Below are positions 43,777 through 54,909 of a DNA stretch of 64,000 nt, piece by piece (the stretch's first letter is position 1; each line of letters starts with the position of its first letter). The notes below the pieces were generated by a model. The model did no database searches. It had not been told where the DNA came from and was given only the letters and a program-made list of their open reading frames with translations. Source of the stretch: Sweltsa coloradensis. Its lineage: Eukaryota > Arthropoda > Insecta > Plecoptera > Chloroperlidae. The stretch is from NCBI GenBank assembly GCA_024449915.1, contig JAMZAV010000162.1, forward strand, positions 434,001-498,000, read 5' to 3'. The position numbers were made by a program, and so were the translations under genes.

Positions 43777-45261
43777 CTGCAGTCTTCCCATTCTTCATCC
43801 TTTTTAATGCCATCTTCACTTCTTGCCAGGTCGGTCCATTCTCATAGCTGCTTCTTCCGTCACCCCTTCCAACTCTACATCTCTGTCTTCTGCTTCTGCT
43901 CCCGCATTCAGCAATTGATTGAAATACTCTTTCCAAGTTTCCTTGATCTCCTCTGCATCTGTAATGAGTCTCTCCGAGTCATCCGTTAAGTACCTTTGTC
44001 CCCCTCTTTCCTTCCTCTTGCTCTTCACTAACCCATACAACATCTTCTTGTTTCCTTCTGCGTCTTTCTCCAGTTTCTTAGCAAACTTCTTCCAATCTTC
44101 TGCTTTCTCTTCTTTAACCGTTCTTTGTGCTTCCCTCTTTGCGTTTTTGTAAGCTTCTCTCTTTTCATCTGTTCAGTGTTCTGTCTTTCATGTACTCCCT
44201 CCATGTTCTATTTTTCAGATGTACTTTCTCCTTTACTTTGTTGTTCCACAAACTTGTTACCATCTCTTTTCTTACCCCACTTGTTCTTCCACACGTCTCC
44301 TCTGTTGCCTGCACCAGTGCTCTCTTAAACTCCCCCCATTCTTTCTCCACTCCTTGGATCTCTCTCTTTGGAACCACCTTTCTAATCCTCTGTTGATATT
44401 CTTCTCTGACTGACGTCTCATTTAATTTCCATACTTTGAGTTTCCTTTCCGCATACTCTTTTCTCTTTTGTACACTTTCCTCTATTTGGATATCTGCCAC
44501 TAGCAGCCTATGATCCCCATCTAGTCCTTCACTTGGGATGACCTTTACATCCTTCAGACTCCTATGCTTGTCTTTACTAACAACTACATAGTCTATCTGT
44601 GTCTTCTGTTGCCCGTTCCAACTATACCTGGTAATTTTGTGGCTGTCCTTTTTTTGGAACCATGTGTTTCCAATTACCAGGCCGTTTCTGGCACACAGGT
44701 CTAACAGTCTTTCTCCCTCTGTGTTTCTCCTACCGTACCCATACTTTCCAATTACTTCCTCGTAACCATGCCTTTCATCACCAACTTGAGCATTGAAATC
44801 TCCTATTATGATTATGTCTCGTCTACCAATCAGCCCTTCCAGATGTTCTTCGAACTCATCATTTGCTTCCTGATCACACCCTACTTGTGGAGCGTATATT
44901 TGACATATGTCCCATTCCTCATTTTTTACTTTTATCCTTATCTTTACTATCCTATCTCCTTCTTCCCGTACTTCTATCACTTCTTCCTTCCATTTTGGGC
45001 TTACTTTTATCCCCACTTCATTTCTTCGTCCTTCCTTATTTCCACTCCACCATAACCTGTACCCACCGTTCAACTCTAACTTTCCTTCATCCTTCCACTT
45101 CACTTCGCTCAACCCTAAGATGTCAATCCGTCTTTCCACCATAACATCCACCACCTCATTCATCTTCCCCGAAAGGGTGATGAGGTTAATGGTGCCTATT
45201 CTAAGACTCTTAAGGGGGCTGGTAAAGAACTCGGGGGTCAGGCGTATTTAAAACTCTAGTT

Positions 45262-45806
45262 TTAGGCCGAGTATGGAGCAGCGGTATGGGGTCCATACAA
45301 AGTTGGAGAGATAGCATGGGACTAGAAGCGGTCCAGAGGAGGGCAGCCAGGAGAGTGTTAAAACTAAGAAGGACATGGAGGGAAATGGTTGATGAAAATG
45401 GAAATAAGGGGAGGATTTATGAGAGTGTGGGAGGGATGGTAAGGGACTTATTAGGATGGGAGAAACTCAAAGATAGGAGAAGACGGGATAGACTGGGTAA
45501 AATGTATAGGGTATCGAGAGAGCATGAAGGAGTTGAGTGGAATGGTCTGGCAGAGGGGGTTGTGGGGCAAAAGGAATTAAAGGGTTTTGTTGCAAAACTA
45601 AAATCACTGCCAATGGATATACCAGGCATAGATGAGGAAAGACAAAGAGAAGACCAGTGTGAGGATCAGGAATCAAGCAGGAAAGATGAGGACTGATGCA
45701 ATAGGGATCATGGATTAAGTGGAATACTAGAGAACAGGATTAAAAGTCTGCCACCAACTACATAGTCAACTGCAGGAGAAAGAAACTACTACAACAACAA
45801 CAACAT
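45262..45806 (+). pseudogene. LINE 3' fragment (Jockey/CR1-like)
   Basis: The plus-strand frame 45286-45696 contains LEAVQRRAARRVL followed by LLGWEKLKDRRRRDRLGKMY, the conserved segment at the C terminus of Jockey/CR1-like RT proteins. Just upstream, EYGAAVWGPY appears in another frame. The 3' end is an A- and CAA-rich tail (45775-45806). It is a 5'-truncated insertion next to the start of the RTE LINE. Confidence 0.7.
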
Positions 45807-46254
45807 AGGTAGTAGGCCTAAGCCTAGATACGTTGGGAACAAAATAAAATAATAATTTCCTTCAATTAAATACTACTACAAAATACACGATTTGACATCT
45901 CCCGGAGAGAGATAGCTCATTAGTCACTCATTACTCATTCATTAGGCTACCGGTAGGCCTACCACATTCATTTTATCTATGCCTATATCACAATGTTTTG
46001 TTTTTGAAATTTCATTTCATCCTAATTTTAGATTAGACCCATAGGCTAAGTTGTTACTTTTTGTTTCAGATGTGTGCCTCGATTTAACTTTAAATGTATG
46101 GCCTAGAAGCATACTAATGAATTAGGCAATATATTACCTAAGAAAACAAATAGCCCCAGTCACAAAAATAAATACTATACAGGCCTATTACATTATATAC
46201 TTTTGACACAATTAATGCATCATTGGACAAGGAGCGGAGAAGAATTTCTATGAG

Positions 46255-46420
46255 ATGGGAGACACAAGATATTGCACAGCATTTGCCCACATCATGTTGG
46301 CAGGGTCATCTATTTGGTCTCTGAAAACACTGCACGTCACGCCATATGACGATTACAAATGGGCATATGGAACATTTGGACTTCATCTTTTAAGATCTGT
46401 TTTAGGAATTTTCAGATTTG
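46255..46420 (+). CDS. Multi-pass membrane protein, unknown family, first coding exon
   Basis: ATG at 46255 (GAGATGG context; an in-frame stop at 46213 and no other ATG between) opens a 55-codon exon starting MGDTRYCTAFAHIMLAG. It has two hydrophobic segments, at about residues 8-23 and 38-56. The exon ends one base into a codon at a GTAAGA donor (46421). The exon at 54340 supplies the remaining two bases after an AG acceptor, giving Gly-Asn-Pro-Glu. The match of phase, donor and acceptor, plus similar hydrophobic character, supports one gene. I do not recognise the family. Confidence 0.6.
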
Positions 46421-47512
46421 GTAAGATCTCTTTCAGAAACTAATTTCATAATACCGATAACCGGTATTGAAGGAAGTTTTGGGCTGTAGGCCTAGATGGT
46501 TTTCAGTATGGTACAATATGTTAGGTAGTTAGGTAGGTAGACAAGTAAATTTAATAATGTGGACCCACCTACTTTATTTACCAGTTGGCGGTATCGCCCG
46601 TGGTGGCTCGAGATTGTTTGCAGTGGCGGGTCTGCAGTGGTGCCACTTAAAAAATGTTTTTGATATATGCCAGGGTTGCCACCAAGAAAAAAATAAAACT
46701 CCTGTTTGAGCACATCAAAAATCCTTAGAAATCCTTAATAGGCCAAGCAACGTCTCAAAATAACATTAAATGTACAAATTCATTGAATACTTGAAAAAAA
46801 TCACTCTTGTCAAAAACCAGCGTGATTTTTCAGGTGTTTTTTTTTTTTCCAAAAAAGCCCGGTGGGTTTTATTGGGTCGGGCCAACCCTGATTTAGAGTC
46901 TACCCACTCAGTCCTAGTTATGGATCTCCGGCTTTACGTATAGGCCCTACCAACTGAGTGAGCTATCGGGCCCTGACAAACCGTAACTAAATTGCTATGT
47001 TGTGTAGATTAAAGAAACTAGTAGAACAGGTATTTATTCTTTAAATAAGAGTTTATTGGACATAACACTGCTCTTTATCAATTTTATTGGTGATATTTCG
47101 AATTTTATTCAAAAGTTTTCTAACTGAAGGTTGACAAAGAAAAATTAACAACAATCCATATAGGGTATAAAAGATTTTTTTTAAATTTTAGGCCTATTAT
47201 TTGTTTGAAAAAGACTTTTGAATAAAAGTCGAAATATCACAAATAAAATTGATAAAGAGCAGTGTTATGCCCAATAAACACTTATTTAAAGGGTGCTATG
47301 TTGTGATTCTTGAGAGCCATGATACCGCTATGTTGCTGTCATTACTGACACTGAAAGATAACATGGTTTTGAGCAAGGCAATCACTTATCTCCCATGAGG
47401 TGGGTAGAAGAATGAATTCAATTTTTTTAAGCATAAGTCCGCTTTGAGGACATAATTTGGAGGTTCTTGGTTCGATCCCTAGTCGGCGCAAACTTTTACT
47501 TCTTTTTTTAGA

Positions 47513-47690
47513 CGAGTGAGCGCAGCGAATGTAGTCTTACAACGCAAGTTGATCGGGCCTTCGTTGTAACAATGTTTGTCTGTTGTCTGTTCGATGCCAT
47601 ACGGCCGAACGGCCAAACAGATTGAGCTGAAATTTTAAACAGACATCTGTGACCAGTTAACTGATTAACTGCTAACAAAATGAGCAAAAT
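47513..47690. repeat. Element fragment resembling Helitron-like families
   Basis: GAGTGAGCGCAGCGAATG, then GTCTGTTGTCTGTTCGATGC and a GGCCGAACGGCCAAAC word, follow the layout of the 5' part of families 1 and 2 (GAGCGAAGCGAAG, TGTCTGTTTG, ACCGGGCAAACGG). The sequence differs, so it may be a third family. Ends are not clear. Confidence 0.35.
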
Positions 47691-47957
47691 CTGTCACGAT
47701 TTAAACCTAAACGAAATAATAAATTGAAAAAAAGGCTGCAAATGTTTAAGATGTTTTCATGTCTGCTGTTGGTCTAGCCCTACAATTTTTTGTGTAGCTT
47801 ACCATTACTCATTACTTCATTAATGATTAGGGTAGACAAAAATTCAATGTAGGCATGCCTAAGATATCACAAATATGGTCAAAAACACTCAAAAAATTAA
47901 TCAGTTTGGCCTAACTTTTTTTTAAATCAGGAATAACTTTATAGGTTGTATATTAGC

Positions 47958-48181
47958 ATAGATTGGAGAAGGGTTGACAGGTTGGGAAAGCATAGAGAAC
48001 ATAAAACTCAGCCTGAAGGGCTGGGGGCGACAAAACTTTTCACCTGCTGATGACAACTGCAGCTAATTTAAAGTTGTTTGTTACCTTAATCCACGACGCG
48101 TTTCGTCCTCCTGGGACTCATCAGGCGGATGGTGGCCACTAAAAATCAGCTAGCTACATGCAAACAAAACTCACTTTAACT
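47958..48181 (-). mobile_element. Hammerhead repeat unit (copy 2, minus)
   Basis: The reverse complement of the unit at 22262-22545, from GTGAGTTTTGTTTGCATG to GTCAACCCTTCTCC. It is joined head to head with a partial plus-strand unit at 48182. Confidence 0.75.
48089..48130 (-). ncRNA. Type I hammerhead ribozyme (copy 2)
   Basis: Same 42-nt structure as copy 1 on the minus strand. The only difference is in the stem II loop (CAGGA instead of CAGAA), so all paired and core bases are kept. The predicted cleavage is after the C complementary to 48095. Confidence 0.85.
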
Positions 48182-48345
48182 CACAAACAACTTTAAATTA
48201 GCTGCAGTTGTCATCAGCAGGTGAATAGTTTTGTCGCCCCCAGCCCTTCAGGCTGGGTTTTATGTTCTCTATGCTTTCCCAACCTGTCAACCCTTCTCCA
48301 ATCTATACTAAACTAGCCGATTGGCCTTTTCCTATTTGTAACAAA
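48182..48345 (+). mobile_element. Partial hammerhead repeat unit lacking the ribozyme
   Basis: Starts ACAAACAACTTTAAATTAGC, about a dozen bases downstream of where the cleavage site would be, and runs to CTAGCCGATTGGCC. It matches the 3' two thirds of the unit at 22262-22545. Confidence 0.7.
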
Positions 48346-48637
48346 CCAGTCTTTTGACACCTCTATCACTTTCTATCTTTCTTCACCTATGGGGTCGAGA
48401 TGGGCGAGCCTACTCTACACCCTCTGGTGGGTCCATGTTTTCTTGTTCCTTACAAGTGACTCCTTGTCCTGATGGGGGGGCCTAGCAGGTGATGAACCTG
48501 TTAGTAGACCCTACTCGTCTTTTCCTTCAACCTCTTCACCTGCAGCCAAGAGCTAGTATAGCACATGTGCCTGTGCTATAGCCAAGAGCTTGCAATTTGT
48601 AGTATTGTTTCCTTTCGTTTTCGAATCCCAGTCACAA

Positions 48638-49020
48638 TTAGTAGGGCAGCCTCTCTCGTTGCCACGGGTCTTGGTTCAAATCCAGGGTAAGACATGGTTC
48701 TTTTGTCGCCCAAGCACCAGAGTCTAGGAGGGAAGCCCCCTCACTGGTTGTGCTGTGTTGTGACTTTTCATCCTTCCTATCTCTAACCCTTTCTCTTAGA
48801 ATGAATGAAGAGGCACCCTTGCCCAGCAACAGCAGGAGGGGCAGCTTTTCCCTTGTTGCCAAGGGTCCTGGTTCGAATCCAGGGTAAGTCATGGATTTCT
48901 TGTCTCCCGAGCACCAGAGTTGGGAGGGAAGCCCCCTTACTGTTTGTGCTGACTGTGTGCCCCAGTATGAATGGTGTGTGAAGTAACCTTGCTGATGATG
49001 ACAACATGCATGCAGAATTT
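48638..49020. repeat. Two tandem copies of a ~189-bp unit with B-box-like motif
   Basis: Units start near 48640 and 48829. Both contain GTTGCCA.GGGTC.TGGTTC.AATCCAGGGTAAG and GCACCAGAGT..GGAGGGAAGCCCCC. GGTTCGAATCC is a good Pol III B box. The long minus-strand frame here is a by-product of this repeat (its FEPG peptide is the B box in translation). Confidence 0.55.
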
Positions 49021-49285
49021 GATTCTTGCGTGGCCCTACCACAGGTTTGGTTATGTGTTGTGAGTTTTGTTTGCATGTAGCTAGCTGATTTTTAGTGGCC
49101 ACCATCCGCCTGATGAGTCCCAGAAGGACGAAACGCGTCGTGGATTAAGGTAACAAACAACTAAATTAGCTGCAGTTGTCATCAGCAGGTGAAAAGTTTT
49201 GTCGCCCCCAGCCCTTCAGGCTGGGTTTTATGTTCTCTATGCTTTCCCAACCTGTCAACCCTTCTCCAATCTATACTATAGGTTG
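49021..49285 (+). mobile_element. Hammerhead repeat unit (copy 3)
   Basis: Nearly identical to copy 1 from TTGCGTGGCCCTACCACAGG through CTGTCAACCCTTCTCC. It ends close to the Helitron at 49297. Confidence 0.75.
49104..49145 (+). ncRNA. Type I hammerhead ribozyme (copy 3)
   Basis: Identical in sequence to copy 1 across all 42 bases: stem I ATCCGC/GTGGAT, CTGATGA, stem II GTCC/GGAC, GAAA, two-pair stem III, GTC. The predicted cleavage is after C49139. Confidence 0.85.
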
Positions 49286-49296
49286 TATATTTATAA

Positions 49297-50295
49297 TTGG
49301 ATGAGCGAAGCGAAGCGAAGCGAAGCAAAGACTTCAATTTCACCGACCCCCCAAAAAATTTAGCTTGGGTGTTTTTTTTTTTTTCTGTTTGTTCGCTCTC
49401 TACTGGGAAAACGGCATATGCGATCTTGCTGAAAATTTGAGGGGACCTTCGAAATCTCTAAACTTAGAGGTGTATTGTTTTTGGGTTCAATTGAAGAAAT
49501 AAAATAAATAAATAATTTTTATTTAGAGTCTACCACTCAGTTATATAACTGATTTTCAGTGGGGGACTTTAAATCAAAGCGACCAAGCCAACCCTGCAGG
49601 CCCCGACAATCGACGAGTGAGCGATAACCAACCAAAGATCGATATTTTTAATAGGAAATAATAGCAATCATGGTATGGACAGTGCGAACACCCGCGAATC
49701 ACGCCAGAATCAACAAGGCCGATTCAGAACAACTCTGAAATTTATTATGTGCTTCGTTGCTAGGACGGCTCCAAAGTCACCGTTTACAAACTCCTAAGAC
49801 AAGAACTGATGGACTGAAGTCAAATCAGAAGTTAAAAAACTTCTGACTTTAGCGGGAATCGAACCCTGGACCTTCTGCATTGGAAGCAGATACGCTAACC
49901 ACAAGACCACGAGCCACACAACAAATATTCTCATGAATATCGTACTTTTACGATTTTTTAAAATTTTTAGTGCGATATTTTCGTGACATTTGGGCCGATT
50001 CTGACCAAACGGGTGGGGCTGCAACGTTCATATTTTACATGTACATTAAGGTAATGGTTATGTATTGCTTTTTGAAAGAAAAGGTTCAAAAGTTAGCCAG
50101 AATCCATAGAATAAAGGTTTTAATATGTGTTTTTTGAGGTTTATAATAACAATAAACAAGTAACAATAGAAACTTGACAACAATCACCTACAATGCATTC
50201 AAAAAGCACTTGCAAAGGAAAAGTGGTCCTACGCAAACTAAAAACTTACAAAAAAGCTCATCCATCAACGCGGCGGGACTAAAGCGTTTTCCTAG
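49297..50295 (+). mobile_element. Helitron-like element, family 1 (copy I), interrupted by a SINE
   Basis: The 5' end is TTGGATGAGCGAAGCGAAG after A (here with one extra GCGAA repeat) and the 3' end TTTTCCTAG before T. One internal unit. The SINE at 49500-49918 lies between GAAGAAAT and ATATTCTC-type sequence that is continuous in other copies. Confidence 0.8.
49500..49918 (-). mobile_element. tRNA-derived SINE S1, full length, with intact tRNA-like head
   Basis: The minus-strand head is GGCTCGTGGTCTTGTGGTTA with a good B box (GGGTTCGATTCCCGC) and a TCTGC/GCAGA anticodon stem. The body and tail follow, with the palindrome TCAGTTATATAACTGA at 49537-49552 and a TTTAGAGTC word. It is inserted in a Helitron copy and so is younger than it. 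Confidence 0.85.
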
Positions 50296-51365
50296 TAATA
50301 TAATAATGGAGCTCCCAGTAGAGTTTTGGCCTAACAGGCCCTGGTACAGTAGGCCCTACCCATATAACAAAGTTAGGTACTGTAATAATAATTTTAAAAA
50401 TCTCTACGTAAACCAAATTCACATTACTGATTAAGTGATTATAAAATATAAATTAGTGCTGTCATTTTGTTCAATTGTAATTTGTTGTTACAGCAACATA
50501 GCGTAATACAAATTTGTTCAATCACCAATCCCACCAACAATGTTTTTTGTTCTCTAAGCCTTCTCTGAATTCCTTTCGTATATCTTATCGGAACTGCTGT
50601 TCCGGTGAAGTGAAATTATGTGACATTGCTGATCTCTCACATTGCTCTGGGCAAGGTATCCGTAAGCGGCTTTTATTGCAAAGATCTATCTCACTACACA
50701 TAGGTGTAGTGCCAGTTGCCACTGGTAATAAACAGAAAGAAAAAAATGTAATCTTGAAAATTAGCTCAAGACACAACAGACCATGCATAAATTATACTTG
50801 CAAATGTTTAAAATAAGTTTTTGTCTAAAACCCGAAAAAACAAAAAGGAAAAAAAAACGGGTTTTTGCCAACCCTGCTCTAAATACGATTTTATTTATTT
50901 TATTGTATTTATTTACGACAATTGCCATCATTCTATAACTATCCCAAATGTGTATTAAACACATGTCAATTGAATGATATAAATCAAATAACAGGCAAAT
51001 CAAATACTGTTGTCCATTGTCAAAGGATAGTTTTGCTAGAGAAGCTACATAGAGAGCTTAACCATAATACAATCTCGGTCCCCCATTTAACATGGCAAGA
51101 GGTCCAGACACATTTTGGTGGCACTTAAAGCCAAGCGCAATAGCAAATCACAACTCCAGCACTACGTACGAATCGTGCCCCACTGGTTGCGGTCGCCAGT
51201 TATAGCCTATCACAACTCGCGTAAAGACTTGAAACAAATAATTACTGAAGTTGGACGCTAATAATAATTTAAATAAAGAAAAAGCTCTCGTAGCTAGCTC
51301 TGGGACAAGACAATTGTTAGGGAGTGGGTCACTACTTCGACCCCTGACAGACGACACAATGACGA
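50296..51365. other. Intronic stretch with unassigned open frames
   Basis: Frames at 50514-50816 and 50922-51128 (plus) look moderately protein-like but match nothing I know. They may be remnants of a transposase. No splice sites or further domains support a gene. Confidence 0.25.
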
Positions 51366-51779
51366 TATACGGACAACAAACAATGTTCCAAGGGGTATTA
51401 GCATACCCCTAGTACACGTTGCTTACCAGGACTCAAGGTCCTAGAGTGGAGTCCACGGCTGAGCTGCGGCTTCGGTCCCCTTGGTATGGCTGGCGCTCCC
51501 TGCTAGCTTAGGTTACTATGGGTTGGCTGATGGCCTTCAATAGGTGGGGGAAAGCAAATGGTACATTGGGGGGAGACCTGGGTTCCCTTGTACTCAAGCA
51601 TGAAAGTAAGATTGGAATTCACTGATGTAATTGAAAGCATGAAAACATATTACATTAAATTATAGAAATCGAAAAGAATGGCTTTAGTTATTGGATCCAA
51701 TTTGAAAAATAAACCCCCTTTGTTACTTTAAAACAGGTGTTACATAAATTATTATTATTATAACCAAACATTTTGTACT

Positions 51780-52720
51780 CAGCACTATCCTCCTTGCTCC
51801 TTCAGTGACGCGCTAGTTGGCGCGCTCCTTGATGCGGGGGGGAGGGAATCGAAGGCTTGATGGGAGGCGGGCGTCGGCGTCCCCATGATAGGGAGGCGGA
51901 CTGTGTTGATCGTGAAGTTCGATCAAAGACCCCTACCTCATGCACTGGCTCGCATGGTACAGCGTTTGTCCTCCTCGTGCAAGAGCTCGCGCGGCAAGTC
52001 CAGCGGCTTCATCTGCTTCATGCGTAGCGTAGCCAATAGGCCTACAGGGCTAGCAACTTTGGATAGGCATTCAATAACTGATTGGCCTGGGTTGTAGGCT
52101 TTGCCTAGTTGCCGTGGCAATTTCGTGCCACCACGTGGTCTCGTACAGGAAGGATAAACCCATCGTTGGTCAAGGAAAATATGTAGAAATAATGCAGATT
52201 GTAGAAAATGTGGTGATAGATATGAATGTAGGTAAAGGTAAAGGTATTAGAAGGTTTTTGGAATGGAATTACCATGTCGTAGCGTGGTCGTCGTTGGTGC
52301 GCAGCGCCTAGATATCACCACCACATGGTGTGGGTGAGCTTATCTACACGAAATCGCCTTTAAACGGTGTAATTTGTGGATGAAACTTCTAGCAACGATA
52401 TTTAACACTAATCCCCCGGTCGGGATTGTACACAAAATCAGCCATCGTGGCTAGTTCCGCGTCGGTCACTTGAAAATGTTAATGTCGCGCACCACTGTTA
52501 GCACACACTTCCAACCTCTTCTACGGTGACAGACTCGGTGAGCGAGAGAGACGCTTCTTCGAGAGCAAGCACGATCCCCCGAGCTTGGCACAAACAATAT
52601 CCCGTTACTTTTCGCCTAGGACTGCCCGGAAGGCACCCCTGATTGGCGGGCGTGGGTGGCGTACAGCCGGCTAAGCCAATAAGGCATGGTTTCTTACTCA
52701 CAAGCCTGGTAAGATTCCAT
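51780..52720. other. GC-rich island in the intron
   Basis: Distinctly GC-rich compared with the rest. 51900-52100 has codon-like third-position G/C bias on both strands: the minus frame includes MKPLDLPRELLHEEDKR, and the plus frame MVQRLSSSCKSSRGKSSG. It may be a retrocopy fragment, an exon or a regulatory island. No family is recognised. Confidence 0.3.
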
Positions 52721-53387
52721 AACTTGCTGAGATTTCCTAGAATCGGAAGACAATCACAGGGTTGTATTTTTATTTAGGCTTGCAAACATTGCCAACTCGT
52801 GAGTTGCGCTCCTCATTGGTGGATTTCGAAACTCCCGCATATAAGTTATCGATTTTTAAGTGTCCTTGAGCTAGATGTTGAAGCCTCGCTTTAGATCGTC
52901 GCCCGAACAATGGTACATGGCATGATACCTTGCAGCGCCCTTATGACCCGATTTAGGCCACAAACACTAGCCATAGGCTAAATTTAGATCGATATTGAAC
53001 ACTTTTATTCAATATTATGCATCATTATTTATGATGATAGCACGACGGCTATTTGATTTGCATATTTATATGCAAATTAAAACACAAAATTTTATTGGGA
53101 GGTAGGGCTGTAAGGCCGCTACGCCACAGCGCCATACATCATACCAGAGTTGATGTGTGGAACAATCCACCATTTTGACCTGTGCTGCTCTTCATGGTGG
53201 TGAAGCAGAATGGTACTATTGTGGAATTATCTGTTTTTCATCTGTCATCTGCAAAGCTAGCGTAGTACGGTACTATTTGCAAATGCTTTGCTATTAATAC
53301 GATCTACTTCCCGAATTTAACACAGGTGGCGGTGGAAAAAAATCCTAAGGTCTGGGTTTGGAACTAATTGCCATTGCATTGTTGCTA

Positions 53388-54143
53388 CTAGGAAAACGCT
53401 CAAGTCCCGCCGCGTTAATGGATGAGCTTTTTTGTAAGTTTTTAGTTTGCGTAGGACCACTTTTCCTTTGCAAGTGCTTTTTGAATGCATTGTAGGTGAT
53501 TGTTGTCGAGTTTCTAATGTTACTTGTTATTTGTTATTATAAACCTCAAAAAAACTCATATCAAAACCTTTATTCTATGGATTCTGGCTAACTTTTTCTT
53601 TCAAAAGGTACTACATCACTATAACCTTAATGTCCATGTGAAATATGAACGTTGTAGCCCCACCCGTTTGGTCAGAATCGGCCCAAATGTCACAAAAATA
53701 TCGCACTAAAAATAGAAAAAAAATCGTAAAAGTACATTTATTTTATGGGTTCTGGTTACTTTTTCAATTTTTTTTTTCACAAGGTACTACATCACCATAA
53801 CCTTGATGTCCATGTAAAATATGAACTTTGTAGCCCCACCCGTTTGGTCAGAATCGGCCCAAATGTCACAAAAATATCGCACTAAAAATCGAAAAAAATC
53901 GTAAAAGTGCGATATTCAAGAGAAATATTTCTTCGATTGTACCCAAAAACGTGGCACGTCTTAAGTTCAGAGATTTCGAAGGTCCCCTTCAATTTTCATC
54001 AAGATTGCTTATGCCGTTTGCCCGGAATCGTGCAAACAAACAGACAAAAAACAAAAAAAACAAAAACAAAAAAACATTGGAGCTAAATTTTTTGAGGGGT
54101 CAGTGAAATTGAAGTTTTCGCTTCGCTCGCTACGCTCATCCAA
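53388..54143 (-). mobile_element. Helitron-like element, family 1 (copy J, two internal units)
   Basis: CTAG end at 53388 with the terminal hairpin, TTGGATGAGCG end at 54143, and A and T in the host flanks. Two internal units (about 53590-53705 and 53745-53880). It ends less than 200 bp before the last exon of the membrane-protein gene. Confidence 0.8.
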
Positions 54144-54339
54144 TTAGATATAAAAGTTAATAGCAAAACTATTCCTATTACAGTATTTGGTATTTGTTAC
54201 CTTCTTATAATCCATAAAAAAATTATCACAACTCAATAACCTTATAACTTCTTCTTGAATTTTAAGAGCTACACTGCTCAATTCTGGTATACCGGTACTT
54301 TGGATTTAAATAATTCAGATGTTATTTTTATTTTTATAG

Positions 54340-54756
54340 GTAATCCAGAGCATGGAAAAAAAGTGAGATCGCTATATGACAGTACATCGTATATCTGCAT
54401 TATTTTTGGCTTCCCGTGCTTAGCAACACAACTTTATCTCAACTATAAATATCAAGGCTAAACATGCCTATCTTCATGCGGGACTTGCAGTGCTTCCTTT
54501 GGTGAGCTATGTCCTTAGAAAACGAAGAGGAATTGATTGGATCCTTGATCTGCTGCTAGCCGGGAACATTATATCTGTTTCTTATTTGAGTGTTATATAT
54601 GACAATTACTACGGTATTGCGATGTCTGTGTGTTACGCAATGAATTACTTTGCTATTGGAAGCTCAGGAAGAGTACTCGATTTGCCTGCTATTGATTTGT
54701 TCACTCATGGTACCTGTTTTTTCAACTACTTTGCTATAAAAGCATTGAAAGATTAG
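54340..54756 (+). CDS. Multi-pass membrane protein, terminal coding region (frame problem inside)
   Basis: After the TTTTTATAG acceptor the frame reads NPEHGKKVRSLYDS, then a hydrophobic run (YICIIFGFPCLATQLYL), then reaches TAA at 54459. A second frame, shifted by one base, covers 54457-54756: KHAYLHAGLAVLPL, then WILDLLLAGNIISVSYL, then a further hydrophobic stretch and a stop at 54754. Two readings are possible. A single-base change or error near 54455 would give a protein of about 193 residues with five or six membrane segments. Alternatively, splicing out 54363-54456 (GTGAG...CAAG, 94 nt, phase 0) gives about 162 residues. The first keeps a convincing membrane helix; the second needs no mutation. 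Cellular role unknown. Confidence 0.6.
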
Positions 54757-54885
54757 TTTACTTTCAATTTTATTTTTGGTCTTATCAATTAAATGCCAGG
54801 TTATGGTTGTGTACATTTTTATACCTAGGGCGTATGTACCTATATAATAATATGTGTAACTTCTTATAATACTTGAAGCGTAGAC

Positions 54886-54891
54886 AATAAA
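54886..54891 (+). terminator. Polyadenylation signal AATAAA
   Basis: A canonical hexamer 130 bp after the stop codon of the membrane-protein gene, in an AT-rich 3' UTR. Confidence 0.6.
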
Positions 54892-54909
54892 ATAGAAATA
54901 CACTCAAAG

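Larger units (their letters stand above)
38255..45245 (-). pseudogene. RTE-like LINE, about full length, split by later insertions
   Basis: From 45245 down: an APE endonuclease starting near LRIGTINL, then IDILGLSEVKW, QIYAPQVGCD, GDFNAQVGD, IDYVVVSKD and DGDHRLLVADI (45163-44165). Then a linker, KNGKTAEVDELVVEMIKAGG and NYRGITLL (43302 region), YGFRWGRSTID, MVFLDIEKAYDSVPR and GLRQGSVLSPLLF (42487-42000). The thumb region SFGYLGSEI follows at 40379-40211, then ILTYAAETW and RLRWFGHMKRM (38781-38389). The order and motifs are those of RTE-clade elements. A catalytic FADD-type box is not legible near 42040, where the frame breaks. Insertions at 43322, 42465, 40390 and 38826 interrupt it; at three of these the coding sequence joins up cleanly once the insertion is ignored. 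Confidence 0.85.
46421..54339 (+). other. Intron of the membrane-protein gene
   Basis: A 7.9-kb intron between a GTAAGA donor and a TTTTTATAG acceptor, phase 1. It holds two hammerhead repeat units and a partial third, a Helitron-like element containing a SINE, and a second Helitron (each listed). 46890-46990 has an S1 tail word followed by a tRNA-like fragment in minus orientation. 47450-47500 has a B-box-like GGTTCGATCCC. 50300-51360 and 52750-53380 show no gene. Confidence 0.6.

Noticed and set aside
48638..49105. 155-codon minus-strand frame as a gene
   Set aside because: It is a translation of two tandem repeat units and part of the hammerhead unit; the FEPG peptide is the Pol III B box read as codons.
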